Assembly (NCBI RefSeq): GCF_020852455.1 | Contig: NZ_JADZAT010000010.1 | Span: 186,001 to 250,000 of the forward strand | Origin: Novosphingobium sp. | Lineage (GTDB): Bacteria > Pseudomonadota > Alphaproteobacteria > Sphingomonadales > Sphingomonadaceae | DNA length: 64,000 nucleotides | Direction: 5' to 3' | In this document: one piece after another, positions 18,881-26,346 of the stretch | Layout of the letters: each line of letters opens with the position of its first letter | Position numbering within the stretch: the stretch's first letter is position 1 | Notes under the pieces: model-generated | Seen by the model: only the letters and a program-made list of their open reading frames with translations | The model's database searches: none | Told to the model about the DNA's origin: nothing | Position numbers and translations under genes: made by a program

Positions 18881-19221
18881 CAGGCTTCCCCTTTGGTTTC
18901 GCCGATGCGCAGGGCTTCGATCTGGTGGGTCAGGTGATAGCCGCTGTCGGTGACGATCCGTTCGACATTGGCCAGCCGGTCCTTTACCGAGCCGAGTTCG
19001 GCGCGCAGCTGGGCGTTTTCCTGGCTCAGCAGCTTGATCCGTTCGCCGTCTTCGCTGGTGGTCTTGGGATAGACCGCCTGACCCCAGGCGCCGCTCAGCG
19101 GATAGCCGTTCTTGATCTTCATGCGGGTGTGAAAGATCGTGCCGAAGGTGATCAGTCCGGCCACCATCAGGATTGTCGGCGCGGCAATATAGATTATCTC
19201 AAGGATCTGTTCGGGGCTCAC
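18880..19221 (-). CDS. PspB-like small membrane/coiled-coil protein 3
   Basis: 113 residues, the longest of the repeated group. The membrane span lies at about 9-29 (IIYIAAPTILMVAGLITFG). A basic linker with NGYPLSGAWG is followed by a long coil (ERIKLLSQENAQLRAELGSVKDRLANVERIVTD) and tail HLTHQIEALRIGE. The NGYPLSGAWG block resembles HGYALEDEWG in the next gene upstream, so these two are the closest pair in the array. A 4-nt ATGA overlap joins them. Confidence 0.75.
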   Translation of the reverse strand: MSPEQILEIIYIAAPTILMVAGLITFGTIFHTRMKIKNGYPLSGAWGQAVYPKTTSEDGERIKLLSQENAQLRAELGSVKDRLANVERIVTDSGYHLTHQIEALRIGETKGEA

Positions 19222-19517
19222 TTGGTCTGTTCCTCAATCCGCAGGGCTTCGATCTGCGAAGCCACATTGACGCTCTTGTCGGTCACGATCCGCTCAAGCA
19301 CCTTCACCCGGTCGGCAAAGTGGTCGAGCTGTTCGCGCAGTTCGGTGTTTTCCTGGCGCAGCCGCTTGGTTTCGTCGGCCTCGGCGCGGCTGGTCTTGCC
19401 GCCCCATTCGTCTTCCAGGGCATAGCCGTGGCGCGCGCGGATCCAGTTGTTGATCAACCATCCGCCCGTGCTGATCGCAATGATCGCCAGGACGAAGTCG
19501 GGACCTGCAAAGTTCAT
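19218..19517 (-). CDS. PspB-like small membrane/coiled-coil protein 2
   Basis: 99 residues. The membrane span lies at about 8-24 (VLAIIAISTGGWLINNW), then RARHGYALEDEWGGK, then a coil DETKRLRQENTELREQLDHFADRVKVLERIVTDK and tail VASQIEALRIEEQ. It shares one base with the upstream stop (TAATG) and overlaps the downstream gene by 4 nt. The tail is one of the best matches to the repeated pattern in this cluster. Confidence 0.76.
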   Translation of the reverse strand: MNFAGPDFVLAIIAISTGGWLINNWIRARHGYALEDEWGGKTSRAEADETKRLRQENTELREQLDHFADRVKVLERIVTDKSVNVASQIEALRIEEQTK

Positions 19518-19804
19518 TACTTGGGCCCTCCGTCATGCTTTTCCAGCAGGGCATCGACCTTGCGGGCATCGCGCAGCGCCTCGATCTGGGCGGCAACGTC
19601 ATAGCCCTTGTCGGTGACGATCCGTTCGAGCACCCGCACGCGGTCTTCCAGTTCGGTGTTCCGGGTGGCGTACTGGGCGGCGCGTTCGGCGGTTGCCTGG
19701 ATCTCGATTTCGGCGATCTTCTGGCGGTGGCTGGACCAGATCTTGATGATCGGGATCGCCAGCGCTGCCAACGGAATCAGTACCCAGATAGTGTCGGGTC
19801 CCAT
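19517..19804 (-). CDS. PspB-like small membrane/coiled-coil protein 1
   Basis: 95 residues. The N-terminal span (IWVLIPLAALAIPIIKIW, about 6-23) leads into a long charged helix (HRQKIAEIEIQATAERAAQYATRN) and the coil TELEDRVRVLERIVTDKGYD with tail VAAQIEALRDARK. The layout of span, coil and LERI(V/L)xD block is close to classical PspB, which carries LESILD at the equivalent place. It follows pspC by 21 nt. Confidence 0.77.
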   Translation of the reverse strand: MGPDTIWVLIPLAALAIPIIKIWSSHRQKIAEIEIQATAERAAQYATRNTELEDRVRVLERIVTDKGYDVAAQIEALRDARKVDALLEKHDGGPK

Positions 19805-19825
19805 CAGTCTTCCCCTCAGTTATTA

Positions 19826-20203
19826 TCAGCGCAGGCGTTCGATTTCGGCCGACAGGCGCGGGTTGTTGGAAACGTAGTAGCTTTCGATCTCGGCCAGGCG
19901 GCGGTCGATGTCGCGGAACCGGGCGCGCACTTCCCGCGTGGTGCGGGCGGGCGACTGGCGGACCGACTGCCAGAACTGCTGTTCCTGCCGATCGGTGTAA
20001 AGGTACGGGGGCTTCTTCGCCGCGAACAGGCCAACCACGAAGTAGGCCGGAACGATGAACGGTGCGCCCAGCATGATCAGGCCAACCGTTGCCAGGCGGA
20101 CCCATAGCACGTCGATCCCGGTGTAGTCGGCGATGCCTGCGCAGACGCCGAAGATCTTGCCATTCACCTTGTCGCGGTAAAAGCGGGTGCGTTCGCTGAT
20201 CAC
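19826..20203 (-). CDS. pspC: PspC envelope-stress membrane protein
   Basis: 125-aa PspC. The domain begins FYRDKVNGKIFGVCAGIADYTG (seen in two parts around residue 18) with a membrane span at about 38-62 (VGLIMLGAPFIVPAYFVVGLFA). In E. coli PspC senses secretin or membrane damage and, with PspB, relieves PspA inhibition of PspF. The cytoplasmic tail RARFRDIDRRLAEIESYYVSNNPRLSAEIERLR echoes the IExxxxxxxPxLxxxIExLR tail of the array genes. It overlaps pspB by 4 nt. Confidence 0.93.
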   Translation of the reverse strand: MISERTRFYRDKVNGKIFGVCAGIADYTGIDVLWVRLATVGLIMLGAPFIVPAYFVVGLFAAKKPPYLYTDRQEQQFWQSVRQSPARTTREVRARFRDIDRRLAEIESYYVSNNPRLSAEIERLR

Positions 20204-20523
20204 TTTGCAGTCCTCCCAGTCTTGGCCTTGTTCTTGGTCAGCTGGCGCAGCTGGTCCAGCTCGCTCAGCGTGTCATCGTCGTCGCTGCGGCTCGGCAGAA
20301 CGCGCAGGGCGTGAAAATCGGGGTTGTCGGCGGCAACCAGCCGTTCGACCGTGTCAATCCGTTCGTCGAGCCGGCGGGCGAGCTGGTACAGCTCTTCCAG
20401 CATGGTCTCGTCGTCGTTGGTCAGTGTCGCGGCGGTCTTCCACTTGGTCATATAGTGCAGCACCAGCCAGGGCAGGCCGATCAGGACAACGACGACTATA
20501 GCTACAACATCACTACCCTCCAC
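20200..20523 (-). CDS. pspB: PspB-like phage-shock membrane protein
   Basis: 107-aa protein with a membrane span at about residues 5-25 (VVAIVVVVLIGLPWLVLHY) and then a coil LEELYQLARRLDERIDTVERLVAADNPDF. The VERLVAADNPDF block corresponds to the LESILDAEHPNW motif of E. coli PspB. The C-terminus is longer than in E. coli (acidic then basic, ending KNKAKTGRTAK). It lies 3 nt after pspA, the standard pspA-pspB-pspC order. Confidence 0.9.
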   Translation of the reverse strand: MEGSDVVAIVVVVLIGLPWLVLHYMTKWKTAATLTNDDETMLEELYQLARRLDERIDTVERLVAADNPDFHALRVLPSRSDDDDTLSELDQLRQLTKNKAKTGRTAK

Positions 20524-20526
20524 GGA

Positions 20527-21213
20527 TCAGTCCTCCTGCTTGTCGCCGCCCTTGAGCGCGGCTTTCATGGCTTCAAGTTCCTCGTCGATCTTGTCCTGCC
20601 CGGCGAGGGCGGCGATTTCATCGGCGAGCGTCGGCTTGCCCGAACCGTCGGCCAGGCTCAGCGCGTCGGCGCGGCCTTCGGCATAATCGACCCGGCGTTC
20701 CAGCTGGTCGAACCGGGCCATCGCCTCGTCAACCCGCTCGCTGGCCAGCAGCGTGCGCAGTTTGACGCGGTTTTCCGCGCTTTCCAGCCGGGCGACGATC
20801 GCGCCCTGGCGGGCCCGGGCTTCGCGCAAGCGGGTCTGCAGCTTTTCGATATCGACTTCGTAGGCGCGCAGCGCATCGTCGAGCACCTTGATCTCTTCCT
20901 TGAGCTGGTCGGCCATGTCGCCGGCCTTCTTCTTTTCGACCAGCGCGGCGCGGGCCAGGTCCTCGCGGTCCTTGCTCAGCGCCAGCTGGGCCTTTTCGGA
21001 CCAGTCGGCCTGCAGCCGGTCCAGCTTGACGGTGTGGCGGTGCATTTCCTTCTGGTCGGCAATCGTGCGCGCCGCGCTGGCCCGGACTTCGACCAGGGTT
21101 TCTTCCATCTCGAAGATGATCATCCGGATCATCTTTTCGGGATCGTCAGCCTTGTCGAGCAGATCGCTGAAGTTGGCGGCGATGATATCACGGGTGCGAC
21201 TGAAAATGCCCAT
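20527..21213 (-). CDS. pspA: Phage shock protein A
   Basis: 228-aa PspA/IM30-family peripheral membrane protein. It starts MGIFSRTRDIIAANFSDLLDKADDPEKM in the usual way (amphipathic helix then conserved DDPEKMI), and the rest is long coiled coil. PspA both binds and inhibits PspF and coats damaged inner membrane. The ATG at 21213 has GGGA close upstream; the open frame runs far further 5' but the start is fixed by homology. It is separated by a 242-bp gene-free stretch from the short first gene of the operon. Confidence 0.95.
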   Translation of the reverse strand: MGIFSRTRDIIAANFSDLLDKADDPEKMIRMIIFEMEETLVEVRASAARTIADQKEMHRHTVKLDRLQADWSEKAQLALSKDREDLARAALVEKKKAGDMADQLKEEIKVLDDALRAYEVDIEKLQTRLREARARQGAIVARLESAENRVKLRTLLASERVDEAMARFDQLERRVDYAEGRADALSLADGSGKPTLADEIAALAGQDKIDEELEAMKAALKGGDKQED

Positions 21214-21455
21214 CAAGGGACCTCCGATGGTGGAAAGGGTCGGGGTTGGAGTTTTGCGGAGACGCTCGACCTCAGCGTCGAACCGCGAGGCGCGGCGGGG
21301 GCCATCGCCAAGCGGTTCGAGCCGGGGGCTACCGAGGGTCTGGGCCGGAATGTCCTGGCGGCGGGGGGACTGGGGGCCGCCAACGGGGGATGCCTGGGAT
21401 TCCGGCCCAAGCGGTGAAAGTGGTTCGCTGCCCATCTTGCCGGTCACCGCCTGTC

Positions 21456-21617
21456 TCAGGCCTGGACCGCAGCGCTGGCGGTCAGCGCATAGGTGGGGGC
21501 GGTGTCGAGCTGCTGGGTCAGCACGACGACGTTGAAGCCGAGCATGGCGATCACGCTGAGGATAACGGCCCTGTCGAGCTTGGTTGAGCCGAGCTTGGTG
21601 TTGAACTTGGTGAACAT
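21456..21617 (-). CDS. First gene of the psp transcript: 53-aa single-span protein
   Basis: Short protein MFTKFNTKLGSTKLDRAVILSV... with a basic N-terminus and one membrane span at about residues 17-36, then QQLDTAPTYALTASAAVQA. The start at 21617 has AAGAGGT a few nt upstream. A start at 21647 is unlikely because it would lie at or before the transcription start predicted from the sigma-54 promoter. Encoded between that promoter and pspA, so it should be made under phage-shock conditions. No known family recognised. Confidence 0.68.
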   Translation of the reverse strand: MFTKFNTKLGSTKLDRAVILSVIAMLGFNVVVLTQQLDTAPTYALTASAAVQA

Positions 21618-21652
21618 GGAGCACCTCTTGGAAATGCGTTTGTTCACCTTTC

Positions 21653-21668
21653 AGCAAGCCGCGTGCCA
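21653..21668 (-). promoter_or_regulatory. Sigma-54 (-24/-12) promoter of the psp operon
   Basis: On the minus strand the sequence reads TGGCACGCGGCTTGCT, a full match to the sigma-54 consensus TGGCACR-N4-TTGCW. It faces leftwards into the 53-aa gene and pspA. Predicted start of transcription is about position 21642. sigma-54 promoters need an enhancer-binding activator, and the gene on the other side of this gap encodes PspF. Confidence 0.92.
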
Positions 21669-21731
21669 AATGCGAAAAATGGCAGATTTCTGGGCCTTGT
21701 GCGGCTATTCGACGAACGACATGTGGTATTG

Positions 21732-21741
21732 ATTGCGCAAT
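21732..21741. promoter_or_regulatory. Palindrome, candidate PspF upstream activating site
   Basis: ATTGCGCAAT is a perfect 10-bp palindrome about 65-80 bp upstream of the sigma-54 promoter, a suitable distance for an enhancer, and 28 bp before the pspF start, where binding could also allow autorepression. Binding by PspF is inference. Confidence 0.45.
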
Positions 21742-21768
21742 GTTGGGATTTTTCGCTACATCTTGGGT

Positions 21769-22797
21769 ATGGAGCGCAATATCCAATTTGTCGGCCAGTC
21801 CACTGCCTTTCTGGATTCGGTCGAACGCGCCAGCCGCGCTGCCGCGCTCAACCGTCCGGTGCTGGTGATCGGTGAGCGCGGGACCGGCAAGGAACTGATC
21901 GCCGAACGCCTTCATCAGCTTTCGCGCCGCTGGCAGGAACCGTTCATCACGCTTAACTGCGCGGCCTTGCCGGAAACCTTGATCGAGGCGGAATTGTTCG
22001 GTCATGAGCAGGGTGCCTTCACCGGCGCTACCAGAGCGCGCGCCGGACGGTTCGAGGAAGCCGACAAAGGCACGCTATTCCTCGACGAACTGGCCACGCT
22101 GTCGATGGGGGCGCAGGAACGGCTGCTGCGCGCGGTCGAATATGGCGAAGTGACCCGGATCGGTTCGTCGCGTCCGGTCAAGGTCGATGTCCGCATTGTC
22201 GCCGCCACCAACGAAGACCTGCCCAAATTGGCCGATCAGGGCCGGTTCCGCTCTGACCTGCTCGACCGACTGAGCTTTGAAGTGATTACCCTGCCGCCGC
22301 TGCGGGTGCGCGAAGGCGATATCATGGTGCTGTCAGACTATTTCGGGCGGCGGATGGCGGCCGAACTGGGCTGGGAAAGCTGGCCCGGCTTTACCGCTGC
22401 GGCGCTGGCCGGGCTGGAGGAATACCAGTGGCCCGGTAACGTGCGTGAACTGCGCAACGTGATCGAGCGCGCGGTCTATCGCTGGCAGCACTGGGACGAG
22501 CCGGTTGCCCACATCGTCTTCGATCCCTTTGACAGCCCATGGAAGCCGCGGGTTTCGATGCGGCGCGAGGAACCGGCGGCCAGTGCCGATGAACCGCGTA
22601 TCGCCGCGCCGGCATCAGTAGGGCTCGACAGTGTCACCGATCTCAGGGGCGCGGTCGATGCCCACGAAAGGGCGATCCTTGAGCAGGCGCTGGCCCGCCA
22701 CCGCTATAACCAGCGTCAGACCGCCAAAGCATTGGGGCTGAGTTATGATCAGCTGCGCCATGCGATGAAGAAGCATGGGCTGAGCGAGCGCGGCTAG
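21769..22797 (+). CDS. pspF: PspF sigma-54-dependent activator
   Basis: 342-aa enhancer-binding protein without a receiver domain, as in classical PspF. The AAA+ core contains Walker A GERGTGKE at about residue 33, the sigma-54 contact loop GAFTGA near 84, Walker B GTLFLDE near 103 and the arginine-finger region around 160-170. The C-terminal Fis-type helix-turn-helix reads YNQRQTAKALGLSYDQLRHAM. The start MERNIQFVGQS at 21769 matches the family; an earlier TTG adds 12 residues without support. It is divergent from the psp operon it should activate, with the sigma-54 promoter between them. Confidence 0.95.
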   Translation: MERNIQFVGQSTAFLDSVERASRAAALNRPVLVIGERGTGKELIAERLHQLSRRWQEPFITLNCAALPETLIEAELFGHEQGAFTGATRARAGRFEEADKGTLFLDELATLSMGAQERLLRAVEYGEVTRIGSSRPVKVDVRIVAATNEDLPKLADQGRFRSDLLDRLSFEVITLPPLRVREGDIMVLSDYFGRRMAAELGWESWPGFTAAALAGLEEYQWPGNVRELRNVIERAVYRWQHWDEPVAHIVFDPFDSPWKPRVSMRREEPAASADEPRIAAPASVGLDSVTDLRGAVDAHERAILEQALARHRYNQRQTAKALGLSYDQLRHAMKKHGLSERG

Positions 22798-23261
22798 GGC
22801 CAGCGCTGGCGAGCCATCTGGATCAGATAGATACCGATAATCCCATCGAAGATCATGCAGGCGGTCGGCAGGTCGATCAGCAGTGCAGGCAGTTCACGCG
22901 GCATGAAATCCCAGGCGATGTGGCCGAACCAGGCCAGCGGGAAGCACCAGGCCTTCCAGAAGAAGCCGAGTGCCGCCAGCACGGCGATTGCCGCGAAAAC
23001 CGCAAGCTCGGGGCCGGTGCCAAGGCCGGCATAGGTTGAACCGAGCCACAGGGTGAAAACCGCCCATCCGGCCCGCGCCTCCCGGTCCCGCAGGAAATGC
23101 AGGCCCAGGATCGGGATCAACGGCAGCGGCAGTGCCGCCATGACCAGAAACCCCTGGCGCGCGGACAACCCCACCGTGGCGGATGTTATCCAGACCAGCG
23201 CGATAATCCACGCGGTTACGAGGACAATCCTGGCAATCGTTCGGCTTGCAGACTGGTTCAT
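22794..23261 (-). CDS. Hydrophobic four- to five-span membrane protein, unknown
   Basis: 155-aa integral membrane protein. Hydrophobic stretches are at about residues 9-30, 38-57, 65-83, 87-105 and 128-148, with Trp and Gly at their ends. The ends contain LHFLRDREARAGW and MPRELPALLIDLPTACMIFDGI. I do not recognise a family. It converges on pspF, the stop codons overlapping by 4 nt. Nothing beyond position links it to the Psp response. Confidence 0.7.
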   Translation of the reverse strand: MNQSASRTIARIVLVTAWIIALVWITSATVGLSARQGFLVMAALPLPLIPILGLHFLRDREARAGWAVFTLWLGSTYAGLGTGPELAVFAAIAVLAALGFFWKAWCFPLAWFGHIAWDFMPRELPALLIDLPTACMIFDGIIGIYLIQMARQRWP

Positions 23262-23406
23262 CGCGGCCCCCGGTTTGAAACGAAGCCCGCATCCACAATT
23301 TCATGCCTTCAGGTCAACTGCATTCTGTGGATGGCGTGCGGCAGGCAAGATAACCGGTTGGTAATCCGCCTCGCCTAATCTGGATCCTTCAAATCCGGGG
23401 GGCTTT

Positions 23407-23730
23407 ATGGAACAGTTCTTTCGCATCCTGTTGTTTTCGCCGCGGCTGACGATTTCGGTTGCTCTGCTGATCATCGGCGGGATTTCAGGCGCGCTTAAGC
23501 AGCGCGACGATGCAAACGAGTCGTCAGGCAAGTGGGCGAAGGATCATCAGTCCGCAGCCTATTCAAGCGCGGAACAGGACGTTGGCGGCTGGGGCAAGGA
23601 CACTCGCCCGGCTGGTCGAGCTGCCGCACCGTCCAGCGAAGGCAGCAATCCAAAGCTCTGGAAAAATGACGACGGCGTGATTTTCGAGGAAGAAGACGTC
23701 AAGGCGCTTGACCCGTCGGAATACGAATAG
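23407..23730 (+). CDS. Membrane-anchored small protein, unknown
   Basis: 107 residues: one hydrophobic segment at about 14-29 (RLTISVALLIIGGISGA), then a long polar, Ser/Gly/Asp-rich tail ending in an acidic run (VIFEEEDVKALDPSEYE). The ATG at 23407 follows a GGGGGG-containing ribosome-like site. No family recognised. The following gene starts 52 nt downstream and may be co-transcribed. Confidence 0.65.
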   Translation: MEQFFRILLFSPRLTISVALLIIGGISGALKQRDDANESSGKWAKDHQSAAYSSAEQDVGGWGKDTRPAGRAAAPSSEGSNPKLWKNDDGVIFEEEDVKALDPSEYE

Positions 23731-23782
23731 GGCCGGACGTCCGGCTTCATAGCAGTGCTGCAATGACCACGAGGAAATAGCC

Positions 23783-24328
23783 ATGCCGATCCTGTCGTTC
23801 ATTCTGGCCCAGGCTGCCGTGCTGGGGGTCGAGCCTCTGGCCGACCCACTTGAAGGCGTCAGCAGCGAATGGATGCTGTGCACCCATCCCGACGACACGG
23901 CGAAGACATGCCACCTGATGGCAACTTTCACCAAAACGGCCGGCAACGAATACGCCGAGCTTGACCACACGGCGGTTGTCGGCCTGCCTGGACTGGTGAT
24001 CGAGCTCGCGACAAAAAGTGTCGTGAAGGACGGCAAGCTGTGCAGCTTTGCCAGACGCAAGGATTTCGAAGGCGTGCGCATCGTCCGCCATGTCGAGGGC
24101 GCGACCCGCCAGCAGGAACTTAGTGCCGTGCGCCAGCTGGGCTTCATGTACCCGATCGAAGGCAAGGAAGTGTGCACTGCCTTCTATCCCGACGGGCAGC
24201 ATCTGATGACGCAAAGCTGGATCAACGGCAAGCCGGTCCCGGAAATGGCCACCCGGATCCGCTGGGTCCACAAGGATGATGGCTATGTCGTGACGGGTTG
24301 GCGCGGGGCGATCACGACTCCGCAATAG
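23783..24328 (+). CDS. Secreted hypothetical protein with conserved-looking cysteines
   Basis: 181 residues. The N-terminus (MPILSFILAQAAVLGVEPLA) looks like a short signal. The rest is mixed, with cysteines in SSEWMLCTHPDD, KTCHLM, KLCSFAR and KEVCTAFYPDG that could form two disulfides, as expected of an exported protein. A GAGGAAATAGCC ribosome-like site precedes the ATG. No family assigned; the layout recalls invasion-associated-locus-B-like secreted proteins, but the similarity is weak. Confidence 0.65.
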   Translation: MPILSFILAQAAVLGVEPLADPLEGVSSEWMLCTHPDDTAKTCHLMATFTKTAGNEYAELDHTAVVGLPGLVIELATKSVVKDGKLCSFARRKDFEGVRIVRHVEGATRQQELSAVRQLGFMYPIEGKEVCTAFYPDGQHLMTQSWINGKPVPEMATRIRWVHKDDGYVVTGWRGAITTPQ

Positions 24329-24474
24329 GGGCGGGAAGGGGCCAGGCCTGGTCAGGCACCGCACGCTGCGGGCGGCTGGGCCGGCAAACCGGTGCGGGTT
24401 AGCCAAAAATTTACCATCGAGCCGGAAAATTGCGTCAACTTTGGCGACCCTGGGTCGCGCATGGGAGTGTCGCA

Positions 24475-24852
24475 ATGGCTTCGGGCAGGAAATCTATCGA
24501 ACGCGCAGACGAGATCCAGGGGTCGACTCTGGCCGGCTGGTACCTGGGCGTCTGCTTCCTGATCTGTCTGGCAGGCGGCCTGTGGTTCGCCAATTCGTCC
24601 GGGGTGTTTGACCAGAGCTATGCGGACGATCCTGCCGAAGCCTACAAACAGGCGGCCAGAGTTGCCGCCAAAAAGGCTGCGGCGCGTGAGGAACAGGCCC
24701 GGCTGGCCGCTGCTGAAGACGCGCGCAACATGGCCGAGGCAGCCAGCCGAACCGGCAGCGCTGCGGCGCCCAAACCCACCCCCGACGCCAAGGCGAGCGC
24801 CGAAGCGGTCCCGGAAGTCCGGGAGCCCGTGACCGGGGCCGACGCGAACTAG
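24475..24852 (+). CDS. Single-span protein with Ala/Lys-rich tail, unknown
   Basis: 125 residues starting MASGRKSIERADEIQGS, one membrane span at about 19-38 (AGWYLGVCFLICLAGGLWFA), then an Ala/Lys/Glu-rich probable helix (DPAEAYKQAARVAAKKAAAREEQA) and a Pro/Ala tail. The ATG at 24475 is preceded by GGGAG at 24463-24467, which supports it over the longer frame. No family recognised. Confidence 0.62.
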   Translation: MASGRKSIERADEIQGSTLAGWYLGVCFLICLAGGLWFANSSGVFDQSYADDPAEAYKQAARVAAKKAAAREEQARLAAAEDARNMAEAASRTGSAAAPKPTPDAKASAEAVPEVREPVTGADAN

Positions 24853-24903
24853 ACGCCAGGTCCCAGACCCCGGATTCAGTGCCGTGACCGCAAGCGGCCT
24901 TTG

Positions 24904-25113
24904 CTATTTGGAAGCGTACTGCCCGGCCTTGGCATTGAAATTGTTGCGGGCCCAGGTCTTGGCTGCGGCCGCGGTCTTGAAGCATTCATCCTGCAAGGTT
25001 CCGGTAACGATCGCATAACCTTGCGAATTGTAGCGGATGTCGCGCACGGTCAGGCGGTAATTGCCTTGTCCGTCCTTGTTGATCAGGAACGGGCGGGTGG
25101 CTTGGTCATCCAT
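24904..25113 (-). CDS. Small soluble protein, unknown
   Basis: 69 residues, MDDQATRPFLINKDGQGNYRL..., a compact mixed alpha/beta composition with TVRDIRYNSQGYAIVTGTL and a C-terminal helix AAAAKTWARNNFNAKAGQ. Start at 25113 is supported by overlap with the upstream gene (8 nt) and by AGGAGAAAC upstream. Function unknown. Confidence 0.65.
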   Translation of the reverse strand: MDDQATRPFLINKDGQGNYRLTVRDIRYNSQGYAIVTGTLQDECFKTAAAAKTWARNNFNAKAGQYASK

Positions 25114-25330
25114 TGACGGTTTCTCCTGGCGAGGCTGATTGCAGGGCTTGCAGGCGGTCCCGCTCACGCTTTTCGCGTCCGGCCTGAACCTCGAGCTCGC
25201 GGTTTGCGAGTTCGAGCCAGGCCAGGCGCGAGCGCAGCAGGGTGTCACGCTGGTTGTTCAGCGATGAAGCCGCGGCGGCCAATTCGCACTGCTCGGCCTG
25301 TTTGAGGTAGAACTGTGAGGAAGCCGACAT
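25106..25330 (-). CDS. Small helical protein, unknown
   Basis: 74 residues, almost entirely helical and charged: QFYLKQAEQCELAAAASSLNNQRDTLLRSRLAWLELANREL. The pattern QAEQCxxAAxAxxLxNxRxxxLRSxxAWxxMA is widespread in small alphaproteobacterial proteins of unknown role. It is followed by the 69-aa gene with an 8-nt overlap, so the two form a pair. Confidence 0.68.
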   Translation of the reverse strand: MSASSQFYLKQAEQCELAAAASSLNNQRDTLLRSRLAWLELANRELEVQAGREKRERDRLQALQSASPGETVNG

Positions 25331-25569
25331 GGCCTGGCCCCTTTCGGTTGCGGTTGCTGGGCTAACCCAGAATGGCGATCACGGCGGCGCGCAGTTCGGC
25401 CCTGCTAAGGGTGGGGCTGCGGCGTAGACCGGCGGGCCTGGGCGCGGCGGACTTTCTGATTTCAGGTGATCGGGCGTAAGCGATTGAATGGTTGTTCTTT
25501 TTGTTATTTTTCATCAAATTCATTTATTTAGCGGCGCGTATCGCGCCATCCGTTGGGGCAGGTGCAGGC
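25331..25569. other. Gene-free, partly AT-rich spacer
   Basis: 239 bp with an AT-rich tract near 25490-25535 that stands out against the surrounding GC. It lies downstream of the infA stop and upstream of the 74-aa gene on the same strand. It could hold that gene's promoter; no clear terminator hairpin is seen. Confidence 0.4.
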
Positions 25570-25836
25570 CTAGCGGCGCACCACGCCCTTGCGTTTGCCT
25601 GGCGGACCGCCACCGGGACCTCTCTCGCGAAAGACGATCCGGCCCTTGCTCAGGTCATAGGGGGTCATTTCGACCCGAACCCGGTCGCCGACCACCGAGC
25701 GGATGCGGAATTTGCGCATCTTCCCGGCGGTATAGGCGATGATCCGGTGTTCGTTCTCCAGCATGACGCCAAAGCGTCCGTCCGGAAGGATTTCGTCGAT
25801 CTGGCCATCGAGGGTCAGAAGATCCTCCTTGGCCAC
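25570..25836 (-). CDS. infA: Translation initiation factor IF-1
   Basis: 88-aa S1-fold protein that binds the ribosomal A site during initiation. The start is GTG at 25836-25834 ([16 protein letters not shown]), and the body shows [46 protein letters not shown] in several blocks, the IF-1 signature. A Gly/Arg/Pro-rich basic tail ([16 protein letters not shown]) is longer than in standard IF-1 (about 72 aa). It starts 4 nt after the stop of the cold-shock gene, so it is likely co-expressed with it and may be a second, cold-linked IF-1 copy. Confidence 0.9.
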   Translation of the reverse strand: MAKEDLLTLDGQIDEILPDGRFGVMLENEHRIIAYTAGKMRKFRIRSVVGDRVRVEMTPYDLSKGRIVFRERGPGGGPPGKRKGVVRR

Positions 25837-25840
25837 AGCC

Positions 25841-26047
25841 TCAGGCTGCCGACAGATTGACGGCGGATGTCTTGCCGCGCTGATCGGTTTCCAGTTCGTA
25901 CTGCACGCGCTGGTCCTTATCGAGCGAGCCCATTCCTGCGCGTTCAACCGCGCTGATGTGGACGAAAGCGTCGCCGCCGCCCTCATCGGGAGCAATGAAT
26001 CCGAAGCCCTTGGTGGGGTTGAAAAACTTTACGGTGCCTACCGGCAT
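25841..26047 (-). CDS. Cold-shock protein (CspA family)
   Basis: 68-aa single cold-shock domain. RNP1 is GFGFIAPD and RNP2 is FVHIS, both intact, in the order [16 protein letters not shown]...[10 protein letters not shown]. It binds single-stranded RNA/DNA and acts as an RNA chaperone. Upstream on the minus strand is a long leader and a strong promoter, typical of cold-shock genes. It is followed by IF-1. Confidence 0.95.
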   Translation of the reverse strand: MPVGTVKFFNPTKGFGFIAPDEGGGDAFVHISAVERAGMGSLDKDQRVQYELETDQRGKTSAVNLSAA

Positions 26048-26346
26048 GGTCTGTTCCTTTCACGAAACACGTATTGACCCGCCGGCAAACGAAGCCGGCG
26101 GAGCGTAGAAGCGAGAAAGGGAACGAAGGGGCGTAAGGCCGAAAAGTTCCGTCGCAGGCGACGTTAGCGCGGCCTATATAGGTCCGATCCCCCGATAATA
26201 CAATGGCGCGCGATTTCGCCTTGCTTTTCGTGGCGCTCGGCCCTATCTGGCCGCTGTTCCCGACATTGTGAAGCAACGGAGGGGCTGGCGCCGCAAGGGG
26301 CCGGCACCAAGGGCCGTTTCATCAATGCCGGATTTTCGGAGTTGAA
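26048..26346. other. Divergent control region between cspA-infA and rimP cluster
   Basis: 299 bp without a supported gene. It contains the leftward promoter above and must contain the rightward promoter of the rimP-nusA-infB cluster, for which I found no clear -35/-10 pair. Confidence 0.5.
26175..26203 (-). promoter_or_regulatory. Sigma-70-type promoter for cspA-infA
   Basis: Minus strand: -35 TTGTAT (26203-26198), 17-bp spacer, -10 TATATA (26180-26175). Transcription should start near 26168, leaving a leader of about 120 nt before the cold-shock gene, comparable to the long regulatory leaders of cold-shock mRNAs. Confidence 0.6.

Noticed and set aside
20527..22005. 492-aa PspA fusion
   Set aside because: Upstream extension crosses the sigma-54 promoter and pspF; PspA start at 21213 is fixed by homology.
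23783..24328. Firm call of invasion-associated locus B protein
   Set aside because: Signal and cysteines fit but sequence blocks are too weak; left as hypothetical.
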